A stretch of DNA of 22,995 nt from JAPLDA01 sp043783155 (GTDB lineage Bacteria; Bacteroidota; Bacteroidia; AKYH767-A; 2013-40CM-41-45). The translations under genes were made by a program, and so were the position numbers. Below are positions 1 through 6,853 of the stretch, in pieces; positions within the stretch are counted from its first letter, which is position 1; every line of letters begins with the position of its first letter. The notes below the pieces were generated by a model. That model worked only from the letters and a program-made list of their open reading frames with translations. It did no database searches and was not told the DNA's origin. The DNA lies in NCBI GenBank assembly GCA_043783155.1, contig JAYVZS010000121.1, forward strand, positions 1 to 22,995, given 5' to 3'.

Positions 1-770
1 TCGACCGAAGTATTCTTACTTAATGTGCATGTGATGTCTGTGAGGGAACCATCCGGAACAGGAACCCTTACTCCTGCTCCTCCGATCTTGCCGCTCAGGT
101 TCGGTAATACATCATTCAGTGCTTTGGCTGCACCGGTTGTTGTCGGGATAATACTAACCGCAGCGGCTCTTGCTCTTCGCAAATCGCGATGCGGTCCGTC
201 CTGAATATTCTGATCTCCCGTATAAGAATGTATGGTTGTTACATAGGCCAGTTCTATTCCCCAGTTTTCATCCAATATTTTTAACATGGGAGCCGCGTTG
301 TTAGTGGTGCATGAAGCATTCGAAATAATTTTTTCATCTGGTTTCAGCAAATGATCATTCACACCGATCACATACGTTTTTACTCCGTCTTTTCCATTTG
401 AGGGTGCTGACAAAATAACTTTTCGGGCACCCGCATTAAGGTGAAGCGTTGCACCTTGTGCATCCAGAAATTTACCAGTACACTCGAGGACAACATCCAC
501 ACTCAAATCTTTCCATGGTAATTTTGACGGATCTTTTTCTGCATACACTTTAATAATACGCCCATCAATATTGAGATGACCATTTTCTTCTTTCACCTGA
601 CCTTTATAAGCACGGTGAATCGAGTCATATTTAAAAAGATGAGCAAGCGTTTTACTGTCGGTCAGGTCGTTCACAGCAACCAGTTCCATATTCTCTTTAG
701 CCAGTAATACACGCGCAGTCATACGGCCAATGCGGCCAAAACCATTAATCGCTACTTTTATTTTTTTCAT
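1..770 (-). CDS. gap: Glyceraldehyde-3-phosphate dehydrogenase, type I (C-terminus outside window)
   Basis: Cytosolic glycolytic/gluconeogenic enzyme that oxidises glyceraldehyde 3-phosphate to 1,3-bisphosphoglycerate with NAD(P) and phosphate. Read from the ATG at 770, the protein begins MKKIKVAINGFGRIGR, the Rossmann dinucleotide-binding motif. The catalytic motif NASCTTN is present with the nucleophilic cysteine at about residue 154 (codon at 309-311). Further in come TGDQN, a RRARAAA segment and the IIPTTTGAAKA segment, all typical of type I enzymes. About 256 codons are visible; the family is usually about 330-340, so roughly 80 C-terminal residues lie beyond position 1. It is 80 nt downstream of lipA on the same strand, so co-transcription is possible but not shown. 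No exact TAnnTTTG box was found in the spacer. Family assignment is certain; cofactor preference is not determined. Confidence 0.97.
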   Translation of the reverse strand, partial: MKKIKVAINGFGRIGRMTARVLLAKENMELVAVNDLTDSKTLAHLFKYDSIHRAYKGQVKEENGHLNIDGRIIKVYAEKDPSKLPWKDLSVDVVLECTGKFLDAQGATLHLNAGARKVILSAPSNGKDGVKTYVIGVNDHLLKPDEKIISNASCTTNNAAPMLKILDENWGIELAYVTTIHSYTGDQNIQDGPHRDLRRARAAAVSIIPTTTGAAKALNDVLPNLSGKIGGAGVRVPVPDGSLTDITCTLSKNTSV

Positions 771-850
771 AAAATGAATTGTTGTTTATTAAGAGTTATA
801 AGGTTATCAAAAAGGTAAAATTCGACTAAGAAAAATTGTAAAACCATCGA

Positions 851-1726
851 TTAAAAAAGATGTTTCTCTGCATGGTAGCTTGAACGAACCAGTGGCCCGC
901 TTTCCACATATCGAAATCCCATCTCCAAACCGGTTTGTTTGTACTCTGCAAAAATATCAGGATGGATAAATTCAGCAACAGGTAAATGCTCTTTCGTTGG
1001 CTGAAGATATTGCCCAAGCGTAAGAATATGAACACCCGACCGAAGTAAATCATTCATTGATTCAAGAACTTCTTCTTTTGCTTCACCCAACCCAAGCATA
1101 AGCCCGGACTTTACTCTCATTCCATTCTTATTCGCTCTTTTCAGAACGTCTAAACTTCGGTCATATTTTGCCTGTACGCGAACTTGTTTGGTAAGTCTTC
1201 TTACTGTTTCAAGATTATGAGAAAGCACTTCCGGTTTCTCATCAATTACCATTTGAAAATTTTCCATTCTTCCCTGGAAATCTCCTACTAATGTTTCCAT
1301 GGTTGTACCGGGACTAAGCTCGCGGATCTTCCTGATCGTCTTCACCCAGATATCTGCACCGCCATCTTCAAGATCATCACGATCAACACAGGTAATTACG
1401 CAATGCTTGATATTCATCAGTTTCACCGACTTCGCAACACGTAAGGGTTCAAACGGATCAACGGCTTCGGGCTTACCTGTGGCAACATTGCAAAAGCCGC
1501 ATGATCGCGTACAGATATTTCCGAGAATCATGAATGTAGCAGTTCCTTCTCCCCAGCACTCACCCATGTTCGGGCAATTACCACTCTGGCAAATAGTATG
1601 AAGTTTATGCTCCGACACAATCTCCCTCACTTTTGTATACTTCTCACCGATCGGTAACTTTACTCTGAGCCAATCAGGTTTACGGGGTTTCGATTGCTCA
1701 ACAATTGGATCTATTATTGATGACAT
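851..1726 (-). CDS. lipA: Lipoyl synthase
   Basis: Radical SAM enzyme that inserts two sulfur atoms into protein-bound octanoyl groups, making the lipoyl cofactor of 2-oxoacid dehydrogenases and the glycine cleavage system. The 291-residue protein has the normal family length. The auxiliary 4Fe-4S cluster motif is C46, C51, C57 (CQSGNCPNMGEC), and the radical SAM motif CTRSCGFC gives C72, C76 and C79. The conserved C-terminal RSSYH (281-285), which provides the serine ligand of the auxiliary cluster, is present, so all hallmark residues are intact. The ATG at 1726 is used; it is preceded by an A-rich stretch and no Shine-Dalgarno, as usual in Bacteroidota. lipB is not in the window. The gene lies upstream of gap on the same strand. 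Confidence 0.98.
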   Translation of the reverse strand: MSSIIDPIVEQSKPRKPDWLRVKLPIGEKYTKVREIVSEHKLHTICQSGNCPNMGECWGEGTATFMILGNICTRSCGFCNVATGKPEAVDPFEPLRVAKSVKLMNIKHCVITCVDRDDLEDGGADIWVKTIRKIRELSPGTTMETLVGDFQGRMENFQMVIDEKPEVLSHNLETVRRLTKQVRVQAKYDRSLDVLKRANKNGMRVKSGLMLGLGEAKEEVLESMNDLLRSGVHILTLGQYLQPTKEHLPVAEFIHPDIFAEYKQTGLEMGFRYVESGPLVRSSYHAEKHLF

Positions 1727-1898
1727 TTTTTTGAGATCTTATTTGGTAAAGGTTATTCGTTAAACGCTATAAGTTAAACAGCAACTCATTTATGTTTTTC
1801 TCAGTTTCATTAAATTCTTTTTTTTATAATTAGCGGAACCGGTAGAATAGTTTCGAAAATACCTCTTAACACTTTACTAATAACCTATCACTTTCTTC

Positions 1899-2672
1899 TT
1901 ACCATTTTCCGCCCCACAGGATTGTAATGTAAAAATTAAAATACAGATTCGGCTTCGGATTGTAAGCGATAATAGGAATTGCACGAGGAAAAAAATCGAG
2001 CATCACTCCTGTTTCCAGTGCGGCTATTTTTTGCTGCCAGCCGCCATATTCAAAACTGATGGCAAACTTCCCATACATGCCCGGGTAAATGCTCATCTTA
2101 TCGAAACCGGTAAAGAATGATGAAGCTCCATATATATTATCAATCGTTTGTTCAGGATCGTCGGGATTGTACCGTTTTGTAACAGGTAATTTTAAAGAAT
2201 CATTACCCGGATCATTTTCAAGTATATCGAGATAAACCGGTTTGGTAATACCGAGATCAAGGCCTCCGTAATAACTAAACCGGACTTCCACTCCACTTCG
2301 TTCTGCTTTTCCAAAAATAATCGTCTGGTACCCCCAACCTGCACGGACTAAAAAAACATCATTCAGCTTACCATAAATAAATGACTTAGCTCCTTCATAA
2401 GGATTTGTTACTCTGTATTCTTTGGGATGTGACATTGAAATAATTTCAAAGTCAAGAATACGCTTGCGAAAACCCGTTACATGTTTCCCTGATTTGAATG
2501 TAAGTCCCCATCCGTTTGAATGAATGGTAATTCCACCGCTTGCCTCATGCCTGTATAGAATAGTGGCATCATCGTCTGCACCCAATAAGACCGGCTGAAC
2601 AACCTTGGTTGTATCCTGTGCTCTTAAGTTAAACGAAAGAATAACGAGGACTAAGAAAAAGAATACACGCAT
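1899..2672 (-). CDS. Secreted protein of unknown function, possibly an outer-membrane beta-barrel
   Basis: I do not recognise a named family. With the ATG at 2672 the protein is 257 residues and begins with a clear signal peptide (MRVFFFLVLVILSFNLRAQ), so it enters the Sec pathway. The mature part is rich in aromatic and glycine residues with short alternating stretches (for example ITIHSNGWGLTFKSG, VEVRFSYYGGLDLG) and ends in YFNFYITILWGGKW. This composition suits a small outer-membrane barrel, but that is inference. A longer reading frame opens at a TTG at 2684, but that codon is part of the TAGTTTTG promoter box (2682-2689), so transcription must start downstream of it. This argues firmly for the 2672 start. 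It is divergent from the OsmC-family gene; the two ATGs are 63 nt apart. Confidence 0.8.
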   Translation of the reverse strand: MRVFFFLVLVILSFNLRAQDTTKVVQPVLLGADDDATILYRHEASGGITIHSNGWGLTFKSGKHVTGFRKRILDFEIISMSHPKEYRVTNPYEGAKSFIYGKLNDVFLVRAGWGYQTIIFGKAERSGVEVRFSYYGGLDLGITKPVYLDILENDPGNDSLKLPVTKRYNPDDPEQTIDNIYGASSFFTGFDKMSIYPGMYGKFAISFEYGGWQQKIAALETGVMLDFFPRAIPIIAYNPKPNLYFNFYITILWGGKW

Positions 2673-2681
2673 AATGAATGG

Positions 2682-2689
2682 CAAAACTA
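2682..2689 (-). promoter_or_regulatory. -7 promoter box for the secreted protein gene
   Basis: Read on the minus strand this is TAGTTTTG, an exact match to the Bacteroidota -7 consensus TAnnTTTG. Only 9 nt separate it from the ATG at 2672, so the leader would be a few nucleotides or none. No TTTG box was found at the expected 19-21 bp upstream. Confidence 0.55.
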
Positions 2690-2722
2690 CTACATTAAAT
2701 GATAAAAACCATGAGTTGTGCT

Positions 2723-2730
2723 TACCTTTG
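2723..2730 (+). promoter_or_regulatory. -7 promoter box for the OsmC-family gene
   Basis: TACCTTTG matches TAnnTTTG exactly and lies 5 nt before the ATG at 2736, predicting a leaderless or nearly leaderless mRNA. No clear -33 TTTG is present. It lies only 33 bp from the oppositely oriented box at 2682-2689. Confidence 0.55.
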
Positions 2731-2735
2731 ACTGC

Positions 2736-3140
2736 ATGGAAACAATCAGAACCGTTTACACAGGCGAATTAAGAACAGAAGCTTTACATGTGAAGTCGGG
2801 AGTGAAAATAATAACCGATGCGCCATCTGATAATCAGGGCAAAGGAGAATCATTTTCTCCAACCGATTTGCTTGTCGCTTCTCTGGGGAGTTGTATGGTA
2901 ACCATTATGGGAATTGCATCGCGAACGCATAGCATCAATATTGACGGAACAAAAATCAGGATCACGAAAGTGATGGCTTCAAATCCCCGAAGAGTCAGTG
3001 AAATACACATTGAATTTGACATGCCCCCGGTAACATATTCTGAAAAAGAAAAAACGATTCTTGATCATGCAGCACGAACCTGCCCGGTAGCCCTGAGCCT
3101 TCATCCCGATCTGAAACAAATTGTGACTTTTAATTACTGA
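2736..3140 (+). CDS. OsmC/Ohr-family protein
   Basis: Small cytosolic protein of the OsmC superfamily, whose studied members (Ohr, OsmC) are thiol-dependent peroxidases that reduce organic hydroperoxides. The 134-residue protein has the two family cysteines: C53 in the helix-start segment SLGSCMVTIMG and C116 in ARTCPVALSLHPDL. The SPTDLLVASLGSC segment is typical of the YhfA-like/general OsmC branch rather than of Ohr proper, so peroxidase activity is likely but the physiological substrate is unknown. A GTG at 2718 would extend the frame by six codons, but it lies upstream of the promoter box at 2723-2730, so the ATG at 2736 is preferred. It is a single-gene unit facing the secreted protein gene, with repeats downstream. 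Confidence 0.9.
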   Translation: METIRTVYTGELRTEALHVKSGVKIITDAPSDNQGKGESFSPTDLLVASLGSCMVTIMGIASRTHSINIDGTKIRITKVMASNPRRVSEIHIEFDMPPVTYSEKEKTILDHAARTCPVALSLHPDLKQIVTFNY

Positions 3141-3213
3141 CATGTAAACTATACGTTAATCGTTACAAGTTATACAGATTTACATCCATAGCTCCTTATT
3201 CTATATCAGGTAC

Positions 3214-3359
3214 AACTATTATCCGGGTAATATTTTTTGTCGCTTTGAATGTGCCATTAATACATTCGCTCCTACTTTTTTGCCTTTCCCTAATCCCTAC
3301 GATCGATTGATGTTTCAGTAGAAGAATATCTTTTTTGTCGGACAACAGTGTTAAATTAT
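3214..3359 (+). repeat. MITE-like repeat element, copy A (about 146 bp)
   Basis: Shares ordered blocks with the next copy: a 19-nt identical block at 3229-3247, a 17-nt block TAATCCCTACGATCGAT at 3291-3307, TATCTTTTTTGTCGGACA at 3327-3344, and GTGTTAAATTAT at 3348-3359. Its ends form an imperfect inverted repeat: AACTATTATCCG at 3214-3225 against CGGACAACAGTG at 3339-3350, 9 of 12 positions complementary. It has no coding capacity. It lacks the GC-rich palindrome found in copy B. Confidence 0.75.
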
Positions 3360-3529
3360 CACTATTGTCCGGTGAATATTTTTTGTCGCTTTGGATATGC
3401 CGTCACCATTCGTTTCTGCCTTATTGACCTCACCCCAACTCCTCTCCGAGGGAGAGGGGCTAATCCCTACGATCGATAGATGTTTCAAGAGGTGAGTATC
3501 TTTTTTGTCGGACAGTAGTGTTAAATTAT
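3360..3529 (+). repeat. MITE-like repeat element, copy B (about 170 bp), with nested palindrome
   Basis: Same blocks as copy A: 3375-3393, 3461-3477, 3497-3514 and 3518-3529. Its terminal inverted repeats are better preserved: CACTATTGTCCG at 3360-3371 and CGGACAGTAGTG at 3509-3520, 11 of 12 positions complementary. Directly outside both ends stands TTAAATTAT (3351-3359 and 3521-3529), which could be a 9-bp target-site duplication or simply the shared 3' end of tandem copies. It is about 24 bp longer than copy A because the middle carries the palindrome at 3426-3460. Confidence 0.75.
3426..3460 (+). repeat. REP-like palindrome, copy 1
   Basis: Starts GACCTCACCCC and contains CCTCTCC, a GA loop and GGGAGAGG, giving a stem of about 7 bp. 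It is one of four copies in the window (others at 8482, 19231 and 22913). I recognise this as a widely dispersed bacterial intergenic palindrome. Here it lies inside repeat copy B. Confidence 0.8.
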
Positions 3530-3552
3530 AACAAACAACTTTTCTACCCGGC

Positions 3553-3587
3553 ATAAATAAAGAAAGCGAACCGATGACCGATTCGCT
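3553..3587 (-). terminator. Rho-independent terminator of the small lipoprotein gene
   Basis: The hairpin at 3565-3587 has the stem AGCGAA/TTCGCT plus inner pairs. On the minus strand it is followed by TTTCTTTATTT, 25 nt after the stop codon of the 41-residue gene. Confidence 0.6.
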
Positions 3588-3611
3588 GAAAAATTTTATG
3601 ATAATAAGGGA

Positions 3612-3737
3612 TTACCCTCTTGTGGTCTTCTGAGTTTTCGCCTGTCCGTACGCCGGGCATTTTTCATGCGTTTTGCACGAAGATGCAAGGATGGCAACAA
3701 TCGCAAGCAGGGTACATGCACTGATGATTTTTTTCAT
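3612..3737 (-). CDS. Small lipoprotein, 41 residues
   Basis: Short open frame with every sign of being a real gene. The product starts MKKIISACTLLAIVAILASSC: a lysine n-region, a hydrophobic stretch and an LASSC lipobox with the lipidated cysteine at position 21. The remaining 20 residues are KTHEKCPAYG followed by a Gln/Lys/Thr-rich tail ending in TTRG. After signal cleavage this leaves a lipid-anchored peptide of only about 21 residues. Small Bacteroidota lipoproteins with a CPAY core are familiar to me, but I know of no function. Support comes from a perfect two-box promoter (3808-3838), a leader of about 65-70 nt, and a hairpin with a U-rich tail just downstream. It stands alone between the repeat cluster and ung. 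It is below the length cut-off of most gene callers. Confidence 0.8.
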   Translation of the reverse strand: MKKIISACTLLAIVAILASSCKTHEKCPAYGQAKTQKTTRG

Positions 3738-3807
3738 GCTATAAATTAAGATTGAGTTTTTATAAACGAAACTTTTTAGAAAATGTTGTGTTTTTTAAAA
3801 AGCCCCG

Positions 3808-3838
3808 CAAAAGTATAGCTTCTGAGTTATTCCGCAAA
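3808..3838 (-). promoter_or_regulatory. Two-box Bacteroidota promoter for the small lipoprotein
   Basis: On the minus strand it reads TTTG (3835-3838), a 19-bp spacer, then TACTTTTG (3808-3815). This is an exact match to the TTTG-N19-TAnnTTTG consensus and among the two best promoters in the window. The predicted start is near 3803, leaving a leader of about 65 nt before the ATG at 3737. Confidence 0.8.
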
Positions 3839-4030
3839 TAAGAAGTTTTCAACAAATTAACAATTTCCAATTATTTGAATTTATCTTATAATTTGCTTAG
3901 GCGTCTTTTTGGCTACGACTTCCTCCGTGCTTCTTACCGAAGTTGCTCCACTATGGCATCGAACCCCCATCGTTGTCTCGCTCAAAAATACGTCATAAAC
4001 ATTTTCATAATATAAATTTAAACAGTTTCT
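3839..4030. other. Non-coding stretch with an unexplained GC-richer island (about 3898-3993)
   Basis: The flanks are AT-rich, but about 3898-3993 is clearly richer in G and C and not repetitive. It is open in more than one frame, without a plausible start and ribosome-binding context. I find no convincing long hairpin. It may be a decayed gene, a dispersed repeat or a small RNA; the sequence alone does not decide. Confidence 0.35.
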
Positions 4031-4038
4031 TACTTTTG
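4031..4038 (+). promoter_or_regulatory. -7 promoter box for ung
   Basis: TACTTTTG followed by CAGG matches TAnnTTTG. It would start transcription near 4042, leaving a leader of about 50 nt before the ATG at 4091. No -33 TTTG at the right distance. Confidence 0.45.
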
Positions 4039-4090
4039 CAGGAAGCAATTCTGATAAAAGAGATCAAAAACGTATTTCTAATTTTACGCC

Positions 4091-4774
4091 ATGAATGAAG
4101 TGAATCCCCGTATTGAAGAAAGCTGGAAGAACCGTTTGACCGATGAATTTCATGCTCCTTATTTCGGTACGTTGAAATCATTTCTTGTCACTGAAAAGCA
4201 ACAGGGAAAAATGATTTATCCGCCGGGTCCGAAAATTTTTTCCTCTTTTGATTTCACTCCATTCGAACGTGTAAAAGTAGTTTTACTCGGACAGGATCCA
4301 TACCACGGAACCGGGCAGGCACACGGTTTGTCATTCTCAGTTCCGGAAGGGGTAAAACCTCCGCCATCGCTCATGAATATGTTTAAAGAACTGAACAGCG
4401 ATCTTGGAATTCCGATTCCTCAAAAAGGAAATCTTGAAAAGTGGGCGAAGCAAGGTGTATTATTACTGAATGCCACGTTAACCGTTCAGGCAAACACGGC
4501 AGGTTCGCACCAGGGAAAAGGGTGGGAACAATTTACGGATGCTGTGATCAAAAAAATTTCTGACGAGAAAAAAGGAGTCGTGTTTTTGTTGTGGGGAAAA
4601 TACGCGCAGGCAAAAGAGTCGCTGATTGACGAATCAAAACACATTGTATTGAAGGCTCCTCATCCCTCACCCTTTTCTGTACACACGGGATTTTTCGGCT
4701 GCAAACATTTTTCAAAGACAAATGAATTACTGAGACAGCAGGGGTTGGAACCAATTGACTGGAGTTTGGAATAA
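4091..4774 (+). CDS. ung: Uracil-DNA glycosylase (family 1)
   Basis: Base-excision repair enzyme that removes uracil from DNA. The 227-residue protein has the normal length. Family motifs in order: the water-activating loop GQDPYH at 67-72 with catalytic D69; PPSLMNMFKEL at 91-101; the uracil-binding LLNATLTV with N127; and the DNA-intercalation loop HPSPFS at 191-196 with catalytic H191, followed by GFFGCKHFSKTN. The usual HPSPLS has F in place of L; F is acceptable here because the residue before the last serine is the intercalating hydrophobic side chain. All catalytic residues are present. ATG at 4091 agrees with the family N-terminus. It appears monocistronic; its downstream spacer holds short tandem repeats. 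Confidence 0.98.
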   Translation: MNEVNPRIEESWKNRLTDEFHAPYFGTLKSFLVTEKQQGKMIYPPGPKIFSSFDFTPFERVKVVLLGQDPYHGTGQAHGLSFSVPEGVKPPPSLMNMFKELNSDLGIPIPQKGNLEKWAKQGVLLLNATLTVQANTAGSHQGKGWEQFTDAVIKKISDEKKGVVFLLWGKYAQAKESLIDESKHIVLKAPHPSPFSVHTGFFGCKHFSKTNELLRQQGLEPIDWSLE

Positions 4775-4775
4775 A

Positions 4776-4803
4776 GTTATATATTATACGTTATATATTA
4801 TAC
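4776..4803 (+). repeat. 14-bp perfect tandem duplication
   Basis: GTTATATATTATAC at 4776-4789 is repeated exactly at 4790-4803, right after the ung stop codon. Confidence 0.9.
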
Positions 4804-4929
4804 GCCGACAACAACTCAGTGTGAAATATTTTATTCTTTACATATTAGTGTTGAAGTATATCAAGGCGCGCAGGCAAAGAGAAAGAACGCTTCAAAAGGA
4901 TAAGATATATAGTCAATTGTATTTGGAAC

Positions 4930-4947
4930 ATATATATATATATATAT
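4930..4947 (+). repeat. (AT)9 microsatellite
   Basis: Uninterrupted AT dinucleotide run of 18 nt ending about 30 nt before the ATG at 4977. It may lie in the promoter or leader of the Omp85 gene and could vary in length by slippage. Confidence 0.9.
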
Positions 4948-4976
4948 TTCCTGTCTGAAATGTGGAACAACGAAAT

Positions 4977-6767
4977 ATGAAAAGCGGATACCTAAATAAG
5001 ATTTTCCTTTTTGCAGTTGGAATAATGATCCCCTTGAATGGCAGTTCGCAATCAAAATACAACCGCTCACTTAACATTCAATTGGTTGACACCATTCACA
5101 ATGACGACTTTACTAAAATAAAAAAACAACTTTTCAACGAATCACGCCTGAGCGCGATCAGGGATACCAATTCATTCAACCGTGAACTGCAGGATATTTT
5201 ATTTAAGCTGAACAGCAATGGATACCTCGCTGCGGGTTTCGACAACGTTCATTATGATTCCGTTTCCTGTCATGTAAACTTATTCCTTGGCGATCGTTAC
5301 GAATGGATGACACTTTCGAAAGGAAATGTTGACGAGGGTTTCATGGGCGGAAGCGGTTACAGGCAAAAATTATACGAGAGAAAATCTTTTCAATATGAAC
5401 AGGTGAGAAAACTCCAGGAAAAAATTCTCACCAATTGCCAGAACAACGGGTATCCCTTCGCTTCTATCAAACTCGACAGTATTGAAATGAACGGAACTGC
5501 CGTTTCCGCAAAACTGAATCTAACCAAAAACAAATTCATACGCATCGATAGCGTTGTCGTAAAAGGCGCTGCCACCATTGCCCCGGTTTACATTTACAAT
5601 TACATTGGTATCAAACAGGGAGCAGTTTACAACGAGGCGCAGATCGACAGGATTAGCAGCCGCATACGTGAACTTCCTTTTGTGAAAGAGAGTAACCCAA
5701 ACCGGGTTTTGTTTTCTGAAAAAGAAACGAAGCTTGAACTGTTTCTTGAGAATAAAAAAGCCAGCCAGTTTGATGGAGTCGTTGGGCTTCTTCCTGATAA
5801 CGGGAACACCGGCAAATACACACTCACCGGTGAGGCTCACCTGAAACTTCAAAATGCATTAGCACGCGGTGAAGTAATGGAGTTGAACTGGAAACAACTT
5901 CCGGCAAAGTCGCAAGATCTCAAAGTACATTTCCTGTATCCCTTTCTATTCAACACACCTTTCGGAGTGGATGCCAGTCTTGCACTCTTCAAAAAAGATA
6001 CAACGTACCTGGATGTCACAAAAAATCTTGGCATCCAATATCAGCTGACTGGAAATAATTACATCAAAGCATTTATCAATGACAAAGAAAGTACACTTGA
6101 ATCACCGGCAGCATTTAAATACGCAATGGTGCTCCCAGACAACGCAGATGTAAGCAGCATTTCTTATGGCCTTGGATTTCATTATGAGAAACTTGATTAC
6201 CGGCTCAACCCAAGAAGTGGCTATTCGCTGGAAACCACTGCCAGCACGGGCACACGAACAATAAGCAAGAACAAAGATATTGTGGAAACAAATCCCCACT
6301 TGTATGACAGCCTGAAATTACAAACAACAGAATACCATGCTGACCTTACCTTCGATTTTTATTTTCCGCTCAAAGACCGCCATGTAATTGATGTTGGTTT
6401 CAAAGGCGCCTATCAATACAGTCCTTCCATCTTTGCGAATGAACTTTACCGGATCGGCGGATTAAAAACGCTTCGGGGTTTTGATGAAGAAAGTATCATT
6501 GCTTCTTCTTATGGCATCATGAAATTAGAATACCGTTACCTGCTTGAACAAAATTCTTACTTGTTCGCTTTCTTTAATGAAGCTTATTACAGGAACAACA
6601 GCCGGGAAAAAAATATTCATGACACGCCGTATGGTTTCGGTTCAGGAATAACGTTTGAAACAAAACTTGGTATTATGAGCGTGAGTTACGCGCTGGGTAA
6701 AGAATTCGACAACCCGGTTTATTGCCGAAACGGAAAAATACATTTTGGGATATTGAATTATTTTTAG
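4977..6767 (+). CDS. Omp85/BamA-TamA family outer-membrane protein
   Basis: 596 residues from the ATG at 4977: a signal peptide (about 1-25, ending GSSQ), a periplasmic part with POTRA-like segments (one is RIDSVVVKGAATIAP with following helices), and a C-terminal Omp85 barrel. The diagnostic barrel motif LRGF is at 499-502 within GGLKTLRGFDEES, and the chain ends in strand-like segments (GKIHFGILNYF). Known members insert proteins or lipids into the outer membrane. It is shorter than typical BamA and has fewer POTRA segments, so it is more likely a TamA-like or lineage-specific paralogue than the essential BamA. A GTG at 4962 opens the frame five codons earlier; the ATG gives a better signal peptide. 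It converges with the GNAT gene. Confidence 0.88.
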   Translation: MKSGYLNKIFLFAVGIMIPLNGSSQSKYNRSLNIQLVDTIHNDDFTKIKKQLFNESRLSAIRDTNSFNRELQDILFKLNSNGYLAAGFDNVHYDSVSCHVNLFLGDRYEWMTLSKGNVDEGFMGGSGYRQKLYERKSFQYEQVRKLQEKILTNCQNNGYPFASIKLDSIEMNGTAVSAKLNLTKNKFIRIDSVVVKGAATIAPVYIYNYIGIKQGAVYNEAQIDRISSRIRELPFVKESNPNRVLFSEKETKLELFLENKKASQFDGVVGLLPDNGNTGKYTLTGEAHLKLQNALARGEVMELNWKQLPAKSQDLKVHFLYPFLFNTPFGVDASLALFKKDTTYLDVTKNLGIQYQLTGNNYIKAFINDKESTLESPAAFKYAMVLPDNADVSSISYGLGFHYEKLDYRLNPRSGYSLETTASTGTRTISKNKDIVETNPHLYDSLKLQTTEYHADLTFDFYFPLKDRHVIDVGFKGAYQYSPSIFANELYRIGGLKTLRGFDEESIIASSYGIMKLEYRYLLEQNSYLFAFFNEAYYRNNSREKNIHDTPYGFGSGITFETKLGIMSVSYALGKEFDNPVYCRNGKIHFGILNYF

Positions 6768-6776
6768 GAAGTGTTT

Positions 6777-6825
6777 GAGAGTGTATGTGTTGAAGTGTTT
6801 AAGTATGAGACTCTCCTATTTTTTT
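6777..6825 (+). terminator. Possible terminator after the Omp85 gene
   Basis: GAGAGT (6777-6782) can pair with ACTCTC (6810-6815), followed by CTA and seven T (6819-6825). The stem is short and the loop long (27 nt), so this is weak. Confidence 0.3.
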
Positions 6826-6853
6826 CCGAACACATCAAAAACTTAAACACTTC
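6792..6853. repeat. 13-bp inverted repeat between convergent genes
   Basis: GAAGTGTTTAAGT (6792-6804) is the exact reverse complement of 6841-6853. The right arm includes the last codons and the stop of the GNAT gene. A second, imperfect left arm begins right at the Omp85 stop (about 6767-6790). Confidence 0.8.

Noticed and set aside
3214..3529. Possible CRISPR array
   Set aside because: Only two copies, each about 150 bp, with no short repeat-spacer rhythm and no cas genes.
3351..3554. 67-codon minus-strand open frame across the MITE-like repeat
   Set aside because: Runs through repeat B and its palindrome; the protein has no features, and coding is not shared with copy A.
4755..4958. 67-codon frame spanning the end of ung and the (AT)9 tract
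   Set aside because: Made of tandem and microsatellite sequence; no conserved features.
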